This document shows, one piece after another, positions 12,113-23,914 of a stretch of DNA of 64,000 nt (position 1 is its first letter; every line of letters starts with the position of its first letter). This DNA is from Mesodorylaimus sp. YZB2_4 (lineage: Eukaryota; Nematoda; Enoplea; Dorylaimida; Dorylaimidae), in the NCBI GenBank assembly GCA_030248295.1, contig JASANH010001517.1, positions 186,001-250,000 of the forward strand, read 5' to 3'. The position numbers were made by a program, and so were the translations under genes. A model generated the notes under the pieces. The model did not search any database. It saw nothing but the letters and a program-made list of their open reading frames with translations, and had not been told where the DNA came from.

Positions 12113-14306
12113 ATGTCGAACTTGCTGCCTCTTGTCAGTGAGTTGGAGAAAGAAGGCATCGAGAAGATCAGGGAAGTATTAGGGAACGAATTGCCACACG
12201 ATTTAGACACCGACTTCAATCTCCGAAGATGGGTTTGTGGCTGGAAAGGGGACATGAAGCAAATCGAACCCAGACTCCGCACATACATCCAAAACAGGAA
12301 GGCCCTCAAACTGGACGCTCCTGATCTGCTCGACCAACCAATTGATCCAATTATTCATCGAGGGTTCAAGCATTTATCGCTCAGCGTCCGCATAAATCCA
12401 TTGATCAATCCAATCGATAACACAGTTGTCGTTTATTATCGACTAGGAAATGTTGATTTGACCGGATTGACTAAAATATTTACACCGAGCGAGTATCTGT
12501 ACATGTCATTTCACATGTCTGAGGTCGTCCATCGACATATCATGCGTCAAGAAAAGATTAGTGGGAAACCCTCGGGTATTACTCTACTTTATGATTTGCA
12601 CGGAATTCACTACGGCGATTTCATCAATCCATCAGCAACGCACATGAAATTAGGCGCCTTGGCTATGGCTTTGCAGCAAGACTACTACTGCGATATGCTG
12701 CATCAGATCGTGTGCGTTCGTGTTCCCCCATTCATGAGCATAGTGTGGGAGATCATGAAAAGATTTCTGAATGAGGCTACTCAAAAGAAGTTCATTATAT
12801 TCACCGAGCACAAATTTCGGCAGCACATTTTCGATTACGTCCACCCATCGTGCGTGCCAGTGTCCTATGGAGGCGAGTACAGAGAAACTGACGACACCAC
12901 TGATCCGCGGTTGGCATATTTGCAGATCGATGCAGATATGGGCACTTCTATCCCACAACCAGTGGCAGAGTCGGAATATTTCAAATCGTCATGGATACCA
13001 GAGTGGACATGTGAGCACATCAAACCGAAGCGCACCCTGACTGTCGTCAGGTCTGTGAAAGATGCGGCAAAGACGATGCTCCGCTGGCAGTTCGAGGCCA
13101 ATTCCAATGTCGAATTTGCGGTTTATTATAAAAAAGAAGGTACACAAAAAGGGAAGGAAAGAATATTGCCCCTCCTTCCCGCCAGGCTTGACACGCCTTC
13201 CTCTGCCTTAGGAGAATTCCTCTGTAACCAGCATTCCTGGGCGGCCGGGTGATCGATTCTCTCCCTGGCTGGGAAACGTCAACCTCTCTGCTTGATGTTT
13301 CTAGGGCATGTAGAGTCGCGAGACTACCCTGGCTCCAGTTTGGAGTATTTGTTCCAGAGACTTCGGTCTTCACCGTCTCACGCCGCCTGGGCGCGCTGGT
13401 TACACCTCGGCTGACGATGAGTCACTCTCACTTCTGCTTCAATAGGCAAACAATTTTTGAAGGGAAAATTGAAATTACATATATTCCCTAGGACAGAGTA
13501 ACGGTGCGCTTGCGCTATCGAGAAATAAGCGTGCTAATGAGATACAGCGAGGAGCCTTTGTCGATCTGATTTGAGTGCCTTCAGACATTGAGTTTAGGAC
13601 ATAGAACGGGATATTGAGAGCGGAATGGGTAAACTTAATCCATTACTGCAAAATATTCGGGGATGGCCCATAATATACATACTAAAGTCAAAACTGTATT
13701 TTTTTCCATCCACTTACGATCAGCTTATAACTTTTGCTTATCCTACTTCATCATATATTTTCCAGATGGTGTAATGCAAAGAGGTTACACACTGACTTTT
13801 ATTGCTTTTGACTGATTGACCTTATGGTTTTCGCGCTAGCAGAGGTATCAGGCATCGAGGAGCCAATCGAGCATAATCAGGCGACCCAGTCTGTCGCTGC
13901 CATGCAGTACATAAGAAAGCATAAGCTGGCACTGCACCCTGTCATAAAGGGTATCATTACGGCCAGGAGTCTTGAGGGGCCTTGTGGCGTAATGGAAAAC
14001 GCGTCGGACTTCGGATCCGAAGATTGCAGGTTCGAGTCCTGCCAAGGTCGGCCACAAATTTTGTAGTTTCTACTGGGTCAGCACCTGTTTTCTACAGTAC
14101 ATATGACACCAGCAGTTGCATTTTCAGGCCAGCCACGGAAAATGGTGGCTCCGAAATTCACTCTGTGCACACCTCATTTCCCAGAAGAAAATCACCTGCG
14201 TTGTCGTGATCACGGCGTCGGTGACTACATTTTTGAATTTTCCAACCACAGCACTTCTTGGTTTAGTTTGAAATTATCTTATTGCATTATTGAAGCAGAA
14301 GGTTAA
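12113..14306 (+). CDS. SEC14-like CRAL-TRIO-GOLD protein, copy A (2 exons)
   Basis: Cytosolic lipid-transfer family protein of 401 residues. Exon 1 is 12113-13139 and exon 2 is 14128-14306, a phase-1 GT-AG intron of 988 bp. Residues about 10-65 are the CRAL-TRIO N-terminal helical region (DFNLRRWVCGWKGDM). About 75-250 form the CRAL-TRIO lipid-binding fold (ITLLYDLHGIHYGDF, then VCVRVPPFMSIVWEIMKRFL, then VPVSYGG). About 285-400 form a GOLD beta-sandwich split by the intron (LTVVRSVKDAAKT; second exon HFPEENHLRCRDHG...EFSNHSTSWFSLKLSY). Family members move or sense phospholipids or tocopherol-like ligands at Golgi and other membranes; the ligand here is not known. It is nearly identical to copy B from about codon 15 onward, while the first codons and 5' flank differ. 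The intron contains a tRNA-Arg gene and an inverted SINE. AATAAA at 14488-14493. Confidence 0.9.
13225..13410 (-). mobile_element. SINE middle module in intron of SEC14-like copy A
   Basis: Reverse complement of the 7422-7600/7951-8122 SINE module: GTAACCAGCGCGCCCAGGCGGC on one side and ATCACCCGGCCGCC on the other. The same insertion, in the same place, is in copy B, so it predates the A/B duplication. Confidence 0.7.
13978..14050 (+). tRNA. tRNA-Arg (anticodon TCG), copy A, intronic
   Basis: A complete 73-nt cloverleaf. Acceptor GGCCTTG pairs with CAAGGTC (one G-U), the D arm is GCG...CGC, and the anticodon stem TCGGA/TCCGA encloses loop CTTCGGA, so the anticodon is TCG reading CGA. The T arm is GCAGG-TTCGAGT-CCTGC and the discriminator is G. 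TTTT, a pol III terminator, follows at 14057. It lies in the same orientation inside the SEC14-like intron. Compared with copy B, position 5 and its partner 68 both differ (T-A here, G-C there), so pairing is kept. Confidence 0.93.
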
Positions 14307-14837
14307 GAGTAGGTTTATGTGACAGTCTCCGTACTGGTTGACTGTGAATGAAATAGAAGCGTGCTGGAGGAATCGGTGCTGGGAATCGGGCTCGGCCCAT
14401 CACCCCAAAGGACATGCCACAGATGTGTAACAGCTACTATCGATGCATCCAGTCCCTTGTTCGTCAATGAGGGGATAAAGCGATAGAATAAATTACTGAA
14501 CCGTCATCAAGTTATGAAGCAAACTCAAGAAAAGCAGAGAGGAGATGCGGGTAGAGGCTCCTGCAAGTTGCAAGGGAAGAAAACACAGTGGACAGGCAGC
14601 AGAGATCAGGCAAAGACCTATACACTGTCTACATTTGGTTCACAAGTAATTTCATGAATGTACTTATCGCGAAACCAACGCATCGAACGAATTACAGCCA
14701 TCATATCGACTTATTCATCAGTTCACCAACAATGTTTTCTGGGCGAAACGGACTGGGGTGTGAAACGGCGGGGGCGAAGTGTCCGAATGCCGTTTTCTGG
14801 ACCTATTCCAAAGCCAGGTTGCTGACCCGCCTTAAGT
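14307..14837. other. 3' flank of SEC14-like copy A
   Basis: Includes the AATAAA at 14488-14493. It is similar to the 3' flank of copy B at 27444-27660 (shared CGGGCTCGGCCCATCACCCC and GTAACAGCTACTATCGATGC). No gene. Confidence 0.6.
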
Positions 14838-16410
14838 TTTATTATTTCCAAAATGTCTGTTATGACGAGCTCGAAACTTTAAGGCCCCAATGCACACAGT
14901 GGAACCAGGGCTGAGGATTGCTGATCTACTTACCGTTAGCCACAAGGAAAAGGAGAGGTGCCCCTGTAGGAAGCTGGCTGTGGCTTCCTCAGAGCTATTG
15001 CGAAAGACAGAGGCAACACACGCTAGAGAGCAGTCCTTTACTAGCCACCTAGCGGGATCACGCAAGAAAAAACCACACACTAGCACACACACAGCAATAA
15101 CTGACCGAGTCACTCATGAGACGGCACGGCGCCGACCTGACAGGAAACAAGAAACAGGCTAGACAGGCAGACTAGGGTGCGGCCACGTCTTCCTGACATA
15201 CGTGTAGAAAAGAGTACTCAATGGCAAGCTAAGGCACTCGTTGACATGGAATGATGCATTTCACAACAGTACACCCCTCACACCTCGACATGATAGGCAC
15301 TGCACACAGCGTGTAATCGCTCGCACACATATCTATGCATGCATTGAGATGTCAGCATCCAAGCCACATAGCTTGTGTTCTGTGCACCTGCTGTTCAGAC
15401 AGGCTCCCTAAATGATACCAACTTTGCTGTTTCACATGAGCAACCTAAACAAGCCAAAGCTGGTGTGACGAAGCATTCGTACTGGAATTTGCCGCCAGTT
15501 CTGGTGTTTGCACATTTTTCCTGTTTCTTGCACCCGCATCGAGGCCGCGCCAGTTTCTGAGATGGATCAAAGTTCATCAGCGGCCAAGCGACAGGAACCA
15601 GAAATGTTTCTAGATCTAACACTCAGATTTTGTGCCAACCATACTGGTTTTTCTTTTATGACATTGTTTGTCTGACCTTGTACTCTATAGGCACGTGTAT
15701 TAGGAAAGGTATATAAGGAGGCGCATTTTCGTGTGTAAGTGAGTCTGTTCAATTTCGTATCCACGTGCGGCGGCTGTGAGTAAAGTTTCATCGACGATGG
15801 TCGTCCCGTTTAAGCGCTCGTTCAAGAGATTTCACCCTTATCAACGGCCAGTCACCGGTGAGCAATAAATCATTTATGTGGTGTGGTAATCAATAAACCA
15901 AACCCCTAGACGTTCTCAATCCAAGCCACATCACACCGGCGCTGCGAGTAAAGTGATATGGCTTATCGTTAGAGGCCTTGAGCGACACTGAAAAATCCTC
16001 CCCTTCTTCCAGCTTTATGTTCATGCTCATGGTTTATAATATCAGCAATGAGCCGCCCGATGATGAAGGGACACATGACACAAAATGACTTACCTTTGCC
16101 GCGAGTCACATTCGCTACTAACCATAAGGGCAAGCGCCACTACGCCTAGCCTGAGAGTTAGACACTGCTAGCCCACTATGTGGACCACAAGCACAGGATT
16201 GCATGGTCCTCGGCTCGTTGCCAGGATCAGTCGTCCTGTTGATATTCATGCAGAAAGAGCAGCTTCTGCTCAGACATATTTCCTGAACCGTGGTTGCGCT
16301 TAGCAGTGGCCGAGAAGACCAGCCATCCTAGGCCTTGGTTCCGCTGTGCATTGGCTGGTCTAAAAGTTTCGAGTCTGTCATAACAGACCTTTTTGGAAAT
16401 GTGCATAATC
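14838..16410. mobile_element. TIR element, long copy (about 1.57 kb)
   Basis: The left end reads TTTCCAAAATGTCTGTTATG and continues through GTGGAACCAGGGCTGAGGAT. The right end near 16300-16410 carries the reverse complement: CATCCTAGGCCTTGGTTCC, then CATAACAGACCTTTTTGGAA. About 95 bp of inverted repeat are shared with the shorter element at 21519-22206. A palindrome GTCTGTTATGACAGAC sits near each end. The interior has no recognisable transposase, so it is probably non-autonomous. Superfamily and target duplication unresolved. Confidence 0.65.
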
Positions 16411-16667
16411 ATTAGGCTAAACACCCGCAGTCATCTAGCACTCGAAAGGACTTATTGAAAAAGGAAACACTTATTTATGGAATTTTCATGACATTTTGGA
16501 AATAATAAAGCCGGTTTTTTTGCTACACACTAGTTTTGCCCGAAAAACCGCATGTCCTCGCATGGATAAGCTGAGAGAATTGGGTGACTTGACTACTACG
16601 CCTTCTTCCAAACCATTGAAAACAGAACCATACAACGGAATGTGAACCTGGACCCGACAGAACCTGA
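16411..16667. other. Flank sharing sequence with the outside of the second TIR element
   Basis: 16478-16545 (TTGGAAATAATAAAGCCGG, then CACTAGTTTTGCCCG) resembles 22199-22260 just outside the right TIR of the shorter element. The TIR elements may therefore extend further or sit in a common repeat. Confidence 0.4.
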
Positions 16668-19600
16668 ATCGAGGATACGTGGTCATAGGACTCATGGAAT
16701 TTCTGTAATATGAACATATATATAAAAGAAAAAACCGATGTCTAGTTTTTAACATGGCGGGAAATTCAAACTGAGGGATTTAACACTTCATGCGCATTTT
16801 TAAAGCTGTCTCTGCACAAGAATGACGATGACAGTTGTACTTGAAAAATAAAACGATACTAGAAAATAATTTTGAAAAAGGCGCGGAATTCAAATTAAAG
16901 AACTTTAAAAAACGGTGTTTATATAGAAAAGGCGTGAAATGAAGAGTGACTGACAATAACAGCGGACGTTAGACGGACCGGTTTGGGGAAGCTCGCATCT
17001 TTCCCTCATACTTTTGCGAACACAATATGCAGTGGATACAAGGGAGAGTGAGTCTAAAATCATGTGCATGGGAATCATGAAAAAGAAGTAAAAGCATTAG
17101 ACTCACAAGACTACGCAGTAGCATCGAACAACATTTTAATGGGGGAATTAAAAATCAAGCTAAAAAATCATTTTTGACCGCCACAAAAGTTGTCATGTCT
17201 TAAATAAAGAGCGATATGTTTTAAGAAAGCGTTCTTCCTGCGCATTGTTATAAAAAAACTTGGCAATGAAACGGCGAAAATGCAGGTTATAATTAAGGAT
17301 AGAGGATGCACTGAAAACGAGGTTAAAATGTTATGCCGTGAATGGCATCGTGAAAAAATTGACTAGAGATAATGCGGCAACTTTTTTTATAAAATTGTTG
17401 TGGGAAATTTGGTTACTTGAGTACTGCTTGTCACTCACCATCAGATTTGACTCGGGCCAAACATGTTGGAAGTCAATGAGACTAAAATAAAAGGGATCCT
17501 CATGGCATACAGAGCTGAACTCACAATCAGTCTACAGTGCAACGCCTAGTCTAAAGGAAAGGTTGTACCCCTGAAATACTAGTACTAAGACACGTGCAAA
17601 CGAGTGCCTAACCTAAGCTAAGCCAGAGAGAGAGTTTTAGTAGAAGACTCGTCATGGTTCGAGCGACAAAACAATGGCCACTGATTTTAATATCTTGCGC
17701 ACGCGTAGAAGCAAATTTTGTAGAATGGCGCTACTTGCACTCAAGGTTGCATGTGCTCGAACACGGCCAGTCCTCGAGGGGGTATATTAGGTGGGTGGAG
17801 AAGAGTCAGGACAGAAAAAGGAGTGAAATTAGCAAAAGATTCATGAAATGAAACTGGGAAAGGTACTATCTGTTTTCTTTGGGAATGTACTGTACACGCA
17901 GCATATGCGGCAGCGTAAAGAGCGTGTATATTCTCAAAAAACAGGTTATAGTACATGTGGTTTGAGGCGCCTTCTGACAAGTGAGCAAGCCAGTCCAGGC
18001 TGACAAAAGGTGATCAAGAAAGATCCTGCCTGGCTCTGGCTGGTCACATGTCCTCGCGGTTTTAGGGTTCACAAGTAGACCATAACAACTAGCCTCATTT
18101 ATGTCACCAGCCATGCCAGATGCTATTCTGAGCAATGCTGATGCACTAAGGTATTGCTCAGGAAGCAGCGGATCTTGCATGCTTCTGCTTGATGCTTTCG
18201 TGATCGCGATAAAATCAAGCAGGAGGAGCAAGTCCGGCACCTTATTTCGCATTGCCTATCCATACATCAGGGAGTGCGCACGAAATAGGGACTGAGACGT
18301 CCTCTCCCATTTGTATCAAATATATTCTGGTCGAATGTTCACTCGCTCTCTGAGAATGCCAAGGATATGCAAATCTTGCAATACAGCGTCTGGCGCCAGA
18401 GTGATAATCCCTTCACTTATGGACAATAAACTCCAAAAGGTGCACAGCCGTTTAACACTCCAAAAATGTGAGGGCCTCAAGAATGGGTAGCTACTGTAGA
18501 TCTAGCTGGGTGGCTTCTGCTGACCAGACGTATGAATCTCGCAGGTACGTACTCAAGTAAAACTTTCCTGCAAAGCATAATCGCTAAGGGATCCTAGAGA
18601 GAGCTTGTTTCACGACTCCCAAATGCTTTATTATGGACCCGTTTACAAGTTTATGAAATTACAGCGTTTCAGCTTTGAGCCCCACTGTTCACTGGGCGCT
18701 GTACCAAACAAATACCGTATACAATAATGAAAAACTGGGGTATCCACTGCACAAGGTAATATAGATCAGGAAAAGAAGATTATCCTCTCCTATCGACTCC
18801 CCACCGAAACGAGGCAACAGAAAGACAACGCGCTTGCGATCCAAAAGCAGTGTCAGCAAAGGCTAGCGTGGACACATCGACAGGTCCACGCTTATACACG
18901 CAAGAAATAGATCATTTCCCGATGTATAAATCATAAGATGGAGCCAAATCTCATGAGCAGTCATAATAAAAGAATTTACTCGGCTTCAAATAGTTGTGAT
19001 TACAATTTTCCTGCCTGAAGTTGCATATCCCAGTTCTCAGGCAATCTGGCAGACGACAGAACTCATGACTCACTGACACGACAAAGAGCTAAAACTCTGA
19101 ACACTGTTTTTAGAATATGCCCTAACAGGGACTGAACGAGAGCAAAAAGTTTTCCTGCATGTAAACTGAAATATTATCTGCCACTATACACTTGTGTGTT
19201 CAACATTCCGAGCATGTGTTACCTCGGCTCCTTGCCGTATGCTGCTTCGGCTAACTGCTGGATTATCTGAGGATACGTGGGGAGCATCTGCAGCAGGAGA
19301 ACACCAGTGCCCACGGAGCTCCTCTGCAGACCCGAATTCCATCCTTTGGATGAGTCATTGAATTCGTCTTCACTTTTTAAAGTAATATTTATAAGCACTT
19401 ATAAATTCCATGCATTGGGTCTACAGCTCCAGGCTCGAAAAACATTCCAGTGTCTGAATTTCGTTGTGCCCCATTGCTGCTAGAAGGTCTTATGAAGCTG
19501 TACATTCATCAAAATTCCAGCCTGAGCAGGAGATTGCGCAATTGAAAGAGAGACCTGTCCTGCAAGTATAATTACATTTTTCACAACACAGTCCCTGAAA

Positions 19601-19855
19601 TATCCACTATTTAAGAGCTGCAGATGTGAGCATTTTCTAGCAGTCGCCTTCCCAAGCTGGTGACATAAATGAGGCCAGTTGTTATGGTCTAGAGTACTTG
19701 TCAACCCTAAAACCGCGAGTACATGTGACCAGCCAGTAGCCAGGCAAGATCTTTCTCGATCACCTTTTGTCAGCCTGGCCGTCTCCAAAGGCGCATCAAA
19801 CCACATGTACTACCTTTCCCAGTTTCGTTTCATGAATTTTTTGCTAATTGTAATT
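16668..19855 (+). repeat. Long dispersed repeat, copy 1 (about 3.2 kb)
   Basis: Near-continuous similarity to 56205-58828 and, more diverged, to 59930-62700. Shared blocks include GGTCATAGGACTCATGGAAT, GGCGGGAAATTCAAACTGAG, CAATACAGCGTCTGGCGCCA and TCCCAAATGCTTTATTATGG. An inverted pair of about 200-bp arms lies inside it: 17945-18115 reads as the reverse of 19640-19830 (both contain GATCACCTTTTGTCAGCCTG or its complement). It has many stop codons, no reading frame is conserved between copies, and it looks non-coding. Confidence 0.75.
19640..19850. repeat. Right inverted-repeat arm of the long dispersed repeat
   Basis: GGTGACATAAATGAGGCCAG ... CACATGTACTACC. It is the inverted partner of 17945-18115 and the direct counterpart of 62505-62690. 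The arm ends in CACATGTACTAC, whose complement GTAGTACATGTG also opens the repeat units at 55460 and 58833. Confidence 0.7.
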
Positions 19856-20979
19856 TCTTTTGGCGCAAGCGAAAGCTCTGAGCAAAATATTTAGCTCGTC
19901 AGGCCAACTACTCAGCAAATGTCAGCGGCCGATTTCCTGCAAATTTTTAAAAACCTTTCTGCCTCTCGTGCAAAAAAACCTGCTTTTCTTGGTTCCTCTG
20001 GTCTTTTGTGCAAAAAAAACCAGAACCAGGAGGTTGGAAGGCGGATCTAAAATCATAAGCCTGAACAGCGAGTTCAGAAGAGCCCTGCAGGTTTTTCTCA
20101 TGTTTCTGTCGCCTTTCTGACTCAAGAATTTAAAAAACCAGCAAGATTTTAGGCGCTGCATTGCTGATCAGCTGACCATAAGGGTCCAATATTTTCAGCA
20201 GAGCTTTCTTCCACACCAGGAACTTGGGAATTATCGACTAAGCATGTCAAGTTCAACTTACTGGTTGGCAAATCTTTCAAAGATCAAGGAGATATAACTT
20301 AATTTTTTTTATAAAATGATTGAAATTAAAGAAACCCTCCTTTACGTTTTTTCACCTTATTATACTGGCTGATTCTCAACATAATACTCGCCCAGCAGGA
20401 TGACAAAATATGGCTCTAACACGCAATCACGATAACTCGAACCAGCAATTCGTTTAGCTGCGTTTCGTTTCTCTTTGAGATCTGTGCGAACATCCCCGAA
20501 CAAGATCACTAATTTTTATAAATGTAGTAATTCGAACTGAATTTAACTGATTCTAAAAAGATTCAGTTACACTCAAATTCAGTTTTGGCGAAGGGCTTTA
20601 GTTTCAGTTTCAATCAACTGTATCAACGCTAAACAGAACACTCAGGACCCGCAAATTTTATCAGGTTGTTATTAGCTTTAATTTTCCTCAACAATATTAC
20701 TTCACATCAAATAAAATATGTCCTGCCCATGGAAACTCTTTCCACATCATTTATATTCGTTCGCATATTCTCAATTTATTATCGGCAAATTTATCCGTGA
20801 ACAGCAAACATATCTTCGCGAGAGCACGCTGATCGTGAGCCTAGCCAATCAATGGCGCTGCACCTCAACCCGTTCAGTTCATGTTTCTAAACTCCGCACC
20901 AAAAAAAAACAGAAACACCAGCGCCAGCTAAATTCAAAAAAACTGACATTTAAGACATTTATAACTCAAGAACCTCTGA
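19856..20979. other. Gene-free region
   Basis: Includes a stretch at 19920-20150 related to 63475-63660 (shared forms such as GCAAAAAAACC, GAATTTAAAAA and AGGCGCTG). Otherwise AT-rich with no recognised feature. Confidence 0.45.
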
Positions 20980-21450
20980 GCCAAAAAGTTGATTTTTCGC
21001 CAGCTTTTCAAGATAGGTCAGATCTGCAACCGTGTCGATTTTTATCAAAATCCGTCCTGTACCTGACGAGCGACGGATTAAAAAAGCCAAAACAGTGACT
21101 ATTTTCAGGAATCACTTTTCGGAAATTTTAGCTTCAAAAAAATGACCGTCAAAAGGCAGAGTAGGAAAGTTTTAGCTTTCAGAAAAACTAACATTTAAAA
21201 CTGTACGACCTCTGGTTGTTGCTCCAGGCAGATGTTGTCTCCTCCTCATCCTCCTCGTCTTCTGCCCCTGAACAAGAAATCGCGTATTCTGGAACTCAAC
21301 GAGGCCCCGACGGATTTTAATAAAAATTGGCACGATTTTAGACTCGGCGGATTATAAAAAGTTTGCGAAGAACACCTGTTCGTCCACCTGTTCTCGAGTT
21401 ATTAGCCGGCGAAAATCGTCCTTTAACCAGTGGGCGTCTGGTTGGCTGGT
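20980..21450 (+). repeat. Direct repeat R, copy 1
   Basis: About 450 bp matching 23028-23475 in the same orientation, including GAACAAGAAATCGCGTATTC, AACTGTACGACC and GTTCTCGAGTTATTAGCCGG. It has a CCTCCTCATCCTCCTCGTC tract. Each copy is directly followed by a different piece of SEC14-like exon 1. Confidence 0.75.
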
Positions 21451-21483
21451 CTAATCGTAAGCAGGCACGTGCCTGCTGATTGG

Positions 21484-21522
21484 GGGCTTTAGCCATGGCG
21501 TTGCAGCAAGACTATTATTTCA
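21484..21522 (+). pseudogene. SEC14-like exon 1 scrap (pseudogene D, 5' piece)
   Basis: About 39 bp matching the CRAL-TRIO region coding for ALAMALQQDYY (GCCATGGCGTTGCAGCAAGA). It breaks off where the TIR element begins. It continues, after a small gap, at 23485. Confidence 0.75.
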
Positions 21523-22206
21523 ATATTTCCAAAAAAGTCTGTTATGACAGACTTAAAACTTTTAGACCAGCCAATTCACAGAGCGGATAACCAGGGCTTA
21601 GGATGGCTGGTCTACTCGGCCACTGCAAATCGCAACAACGGCTGATTAGGAAAGGTGCTCAAGCTGCTTCTTCTGCATGAATATAAGCACCACGACTAAT
21701 CGTGAGGGTCATTGAAAGATCCAGTTCGTCGTCTACATAGTGGACTCGAAGTGTGTGCCTCTCGGGTTGAATGCGCACTACTAGCGAGTGTTCAACCCCC
21801 GGCTACGCAAATCATTCCTGATGTTCTGAAACATGACCATGAACATACACTGGGAAGGAGAAAGACTGTTGCGAGTGTTACTCAAGGCTTGGGATCTGCC
21901 GATAAGCTGTACCACGTTACTCGCAGCGCTAGAGCTTTAGCGTATTCAGGTTGCCATCGTGTGAAACAGCTGTTATCCTTTGGGGAGCCTGTCCAAACAG
22001 CAGCAGCACACAGACTATGTGGCTTTGGTGCTGAAATCGACAAGCATCTGTGTGTTAGTGATTACACACTGTGTGCATTAAGCAGCATGAGAGGACCTTG
22101 TCATCGTGCGGCCGAGTAGACCAGCCATCCTAAGCCCTGGTTATCTACTCTGTGCATTGGCTGGTCTAAAAGTTTTGAGTCTGTCATAACAGACTTTTTT
22201 GGGAAT
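21519..22206. mobile_element. TIR element, short copy (about 690 bp)
   Basis: About 95-bp inverted repeats: the left end 21519-21615 contains GTCTGTTATGACAGAC and AACCAGGGCTTAGGATGGCT, and the right end 22110-22206 has their complement. It is the same family as 14838-16410. The interior frame 21712-22119 (135 codons) shows no known domain and I do not call it a gene. It sits inside a broken SEC14-like copy, so it inserted after or during the decay of that gene. Confidence 0.75.
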
Positions 22207-23027
22207 AATAAGACCGTTTTTCGTTCTTGTTACAAACTAGTTTCGACAAAAAAAAAATTTGTAGAAACGAGGGCAGCTCAAAAAGTTCGTAGCCTAACCA
22301 CATTTTAATTGAAGCTATACAAATCCATAATTATTCTTTTACGACATAACATCTCCTGAGACCAGTGCACTTGTTTACACTTTCGTGCAACGCGTGAATA
22401 TCGGTTAAAAAGAAGGATTACTCACACCCCTCAAAAACCGCTTACGTCGCTGATTTCACTTCCTCATCACTCAAAAATCTTTTCCCCCAATAAACTTTTT
22501 TTGGGGTTTTTCGAATAGGTAGTAATCGCTGGGTGCCTGGTCTGGACTGTATGGTGGATGATCAGTTTGTTTGAATCGCTATTCATCGATAGCAGCCAGG
22601 GCAATTTCTTGCAGGGGTTCCAAGGGGATGTGTGCCAGTGTAAATTAAAAATTTCACTGCTGCAGCTCATGCGGAAGGTACTCAGGGCACGAACTTTTTT
22701 AACTCCCTCCGTATATGTCGACACCAGGAAAAACATTACTTCTTTTATGCGCCTATCATATCCGATAGCTTATCCCCTACTTGAAAACACATTCCAAGAT
22801 CACCACCATGTTCTTTGTTCACTGTAAGGTGCCTCTGCCATGCAAAAAAACCAAAGCAAAAAATTAAGTCAAGTGATGGAGTCGATCCGCGCACCTCGTG
22901 GTTAAAAACAAATTTCCTACCAACTGAGCTATATTGGCTCAGTTGTGAGGACCCTCTTTTACGTCATGTCCAACTGCCCTTGCAGCGGGAGAAGACGCTC
23001 AACTCTGAACGAAATATTTTCAATAAT
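22207..23027. other. Gene-free stretch with a tRNA-like relic
   Basis: 22872-22945 on the minus strand resembles a decayed tRNA or tRNA-derived SINE head: TAGCTCAGTTGGTAG (A box) and a poor B box GGATCGACTCC. The stems do not fold cleanly. Nothing else recognised. Confidence 0.4.
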
Positions 23028-23475
23028 CGATAACTCAAGAACGGATTTACCAAAAGCTGTGTTGTTGTTTTGCAAGCTTCGCAAGATAGGTCAGGTCCGC
23101 TATCGTGTCAATTTTTATCGAAATCCGTCCAGTAGCTGACGAGCGATGGATGAGAAAGGAATATCAAAAGGCAGATTCCGGAGGCTCAAGCTTTCAGAAA
23201 AACTAAAATTTACAACTGTACGACCGCTGGTTGTTGCTCTAGGCTGATGTTGTCTCCTCTTCCTCCTCCTCCTCGTCTTCTCCCCCTGAACAAGAAATCG
23301 CGTATTCTGGAACTCGACGACGGCTGGATGGATTTTGATAAAAATTGGCAAGATTGTAGACCCGGCCTAATCTGCAAGGTGTGCGAAAAATCAAAACTTT
23401 TTGTCAAACCGTTCTCGAGTTATTGGCCGGCGAAAATGGTCCTTCAGCATTGTGCGTCTAGTTGGCTGATATGCT
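23028..23475 (+). repeat. Direct repeat R, copy 2
   Basis: Second copy of the 450-bp repeat at 20980-21450. It contains TCTTCCTCCTCCTCCTCGTC and ends GTTCTCGAGTTATTGGCCGG... just before the second SEC14-like fragment. Confidence 0.75.
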
Positions 23476-23484
23476 ACGCCATAG

Positions 23485-23914
23485 CGTCTCTATTCGTGCC
23501 CCAAAACTTATTAGCATAGTGTGGGAAATCATGAAAAAAACTTTCACAAAACCACTTCAGATAAGTTCTTGACGTTCACTGAACACAAATATAGAGAGCA
23601 CATTTTTGACTACATCCACCCATCGTGCGTGCCAGTGTTTTTTGGAAGCGAATATAGAGAAACTGAGAAGACACCGACTCCCAGCTCAAATATTTGCACA
23701 TCGATGCCGAATGGGGCACTTCTATTCCGCAACCAGTGGCAGAATCTGCATATTTCAGATCATCATGGACGCCAGAATGGATTCATGGGCACATCAAACC
23801 GAAGCGCACCCTGACTGTCGTCAGGTCTGTGAAAGACGCAGAAAAAACGGTGTTGCGCTGGCAGTTCGAGACCAGTGCCAATGTCGACTTTACTGTTTAT
23901 TATGCGACGGAAGG
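23485..23914 (+). pseudogene. SEC14-like pseudogene D, 3' part of exon 1
   Basis: Matches exon 1 of the intact copies from SIVWEIM through SCVPVFFG, GTSIPQPVAES and LTVVRSVKDAEKT to the exon's end. The splice donor is preserved (GAAG|GTAGGT at 23914/23915). At least two frameshifts (about 23540 and 23690) break the frame, and no exon 2 is found before 25239. The decayed fourth member of the cluster, closest in wording to copy C (YREHIFDYI). Confidence 0.85.

Noticed and set aside
11958..12182. Upstream 74-codon frame before SEC14-like copy A
   Set aside because: Overlaps the real start codon in another frame and has no motif; at most an upstream ORF.
21712..22119. 135-codon frame inside the short TIR element
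   Set aside because: No transposase motif, and the longer element of the family does not show it.
22872..22945. Functional tRNA gene on the minus strand
   Set aside because: A box is good but the T-arm box is altered and the acceptor and anticodon stems do not pair; treated as relic or SINE head.
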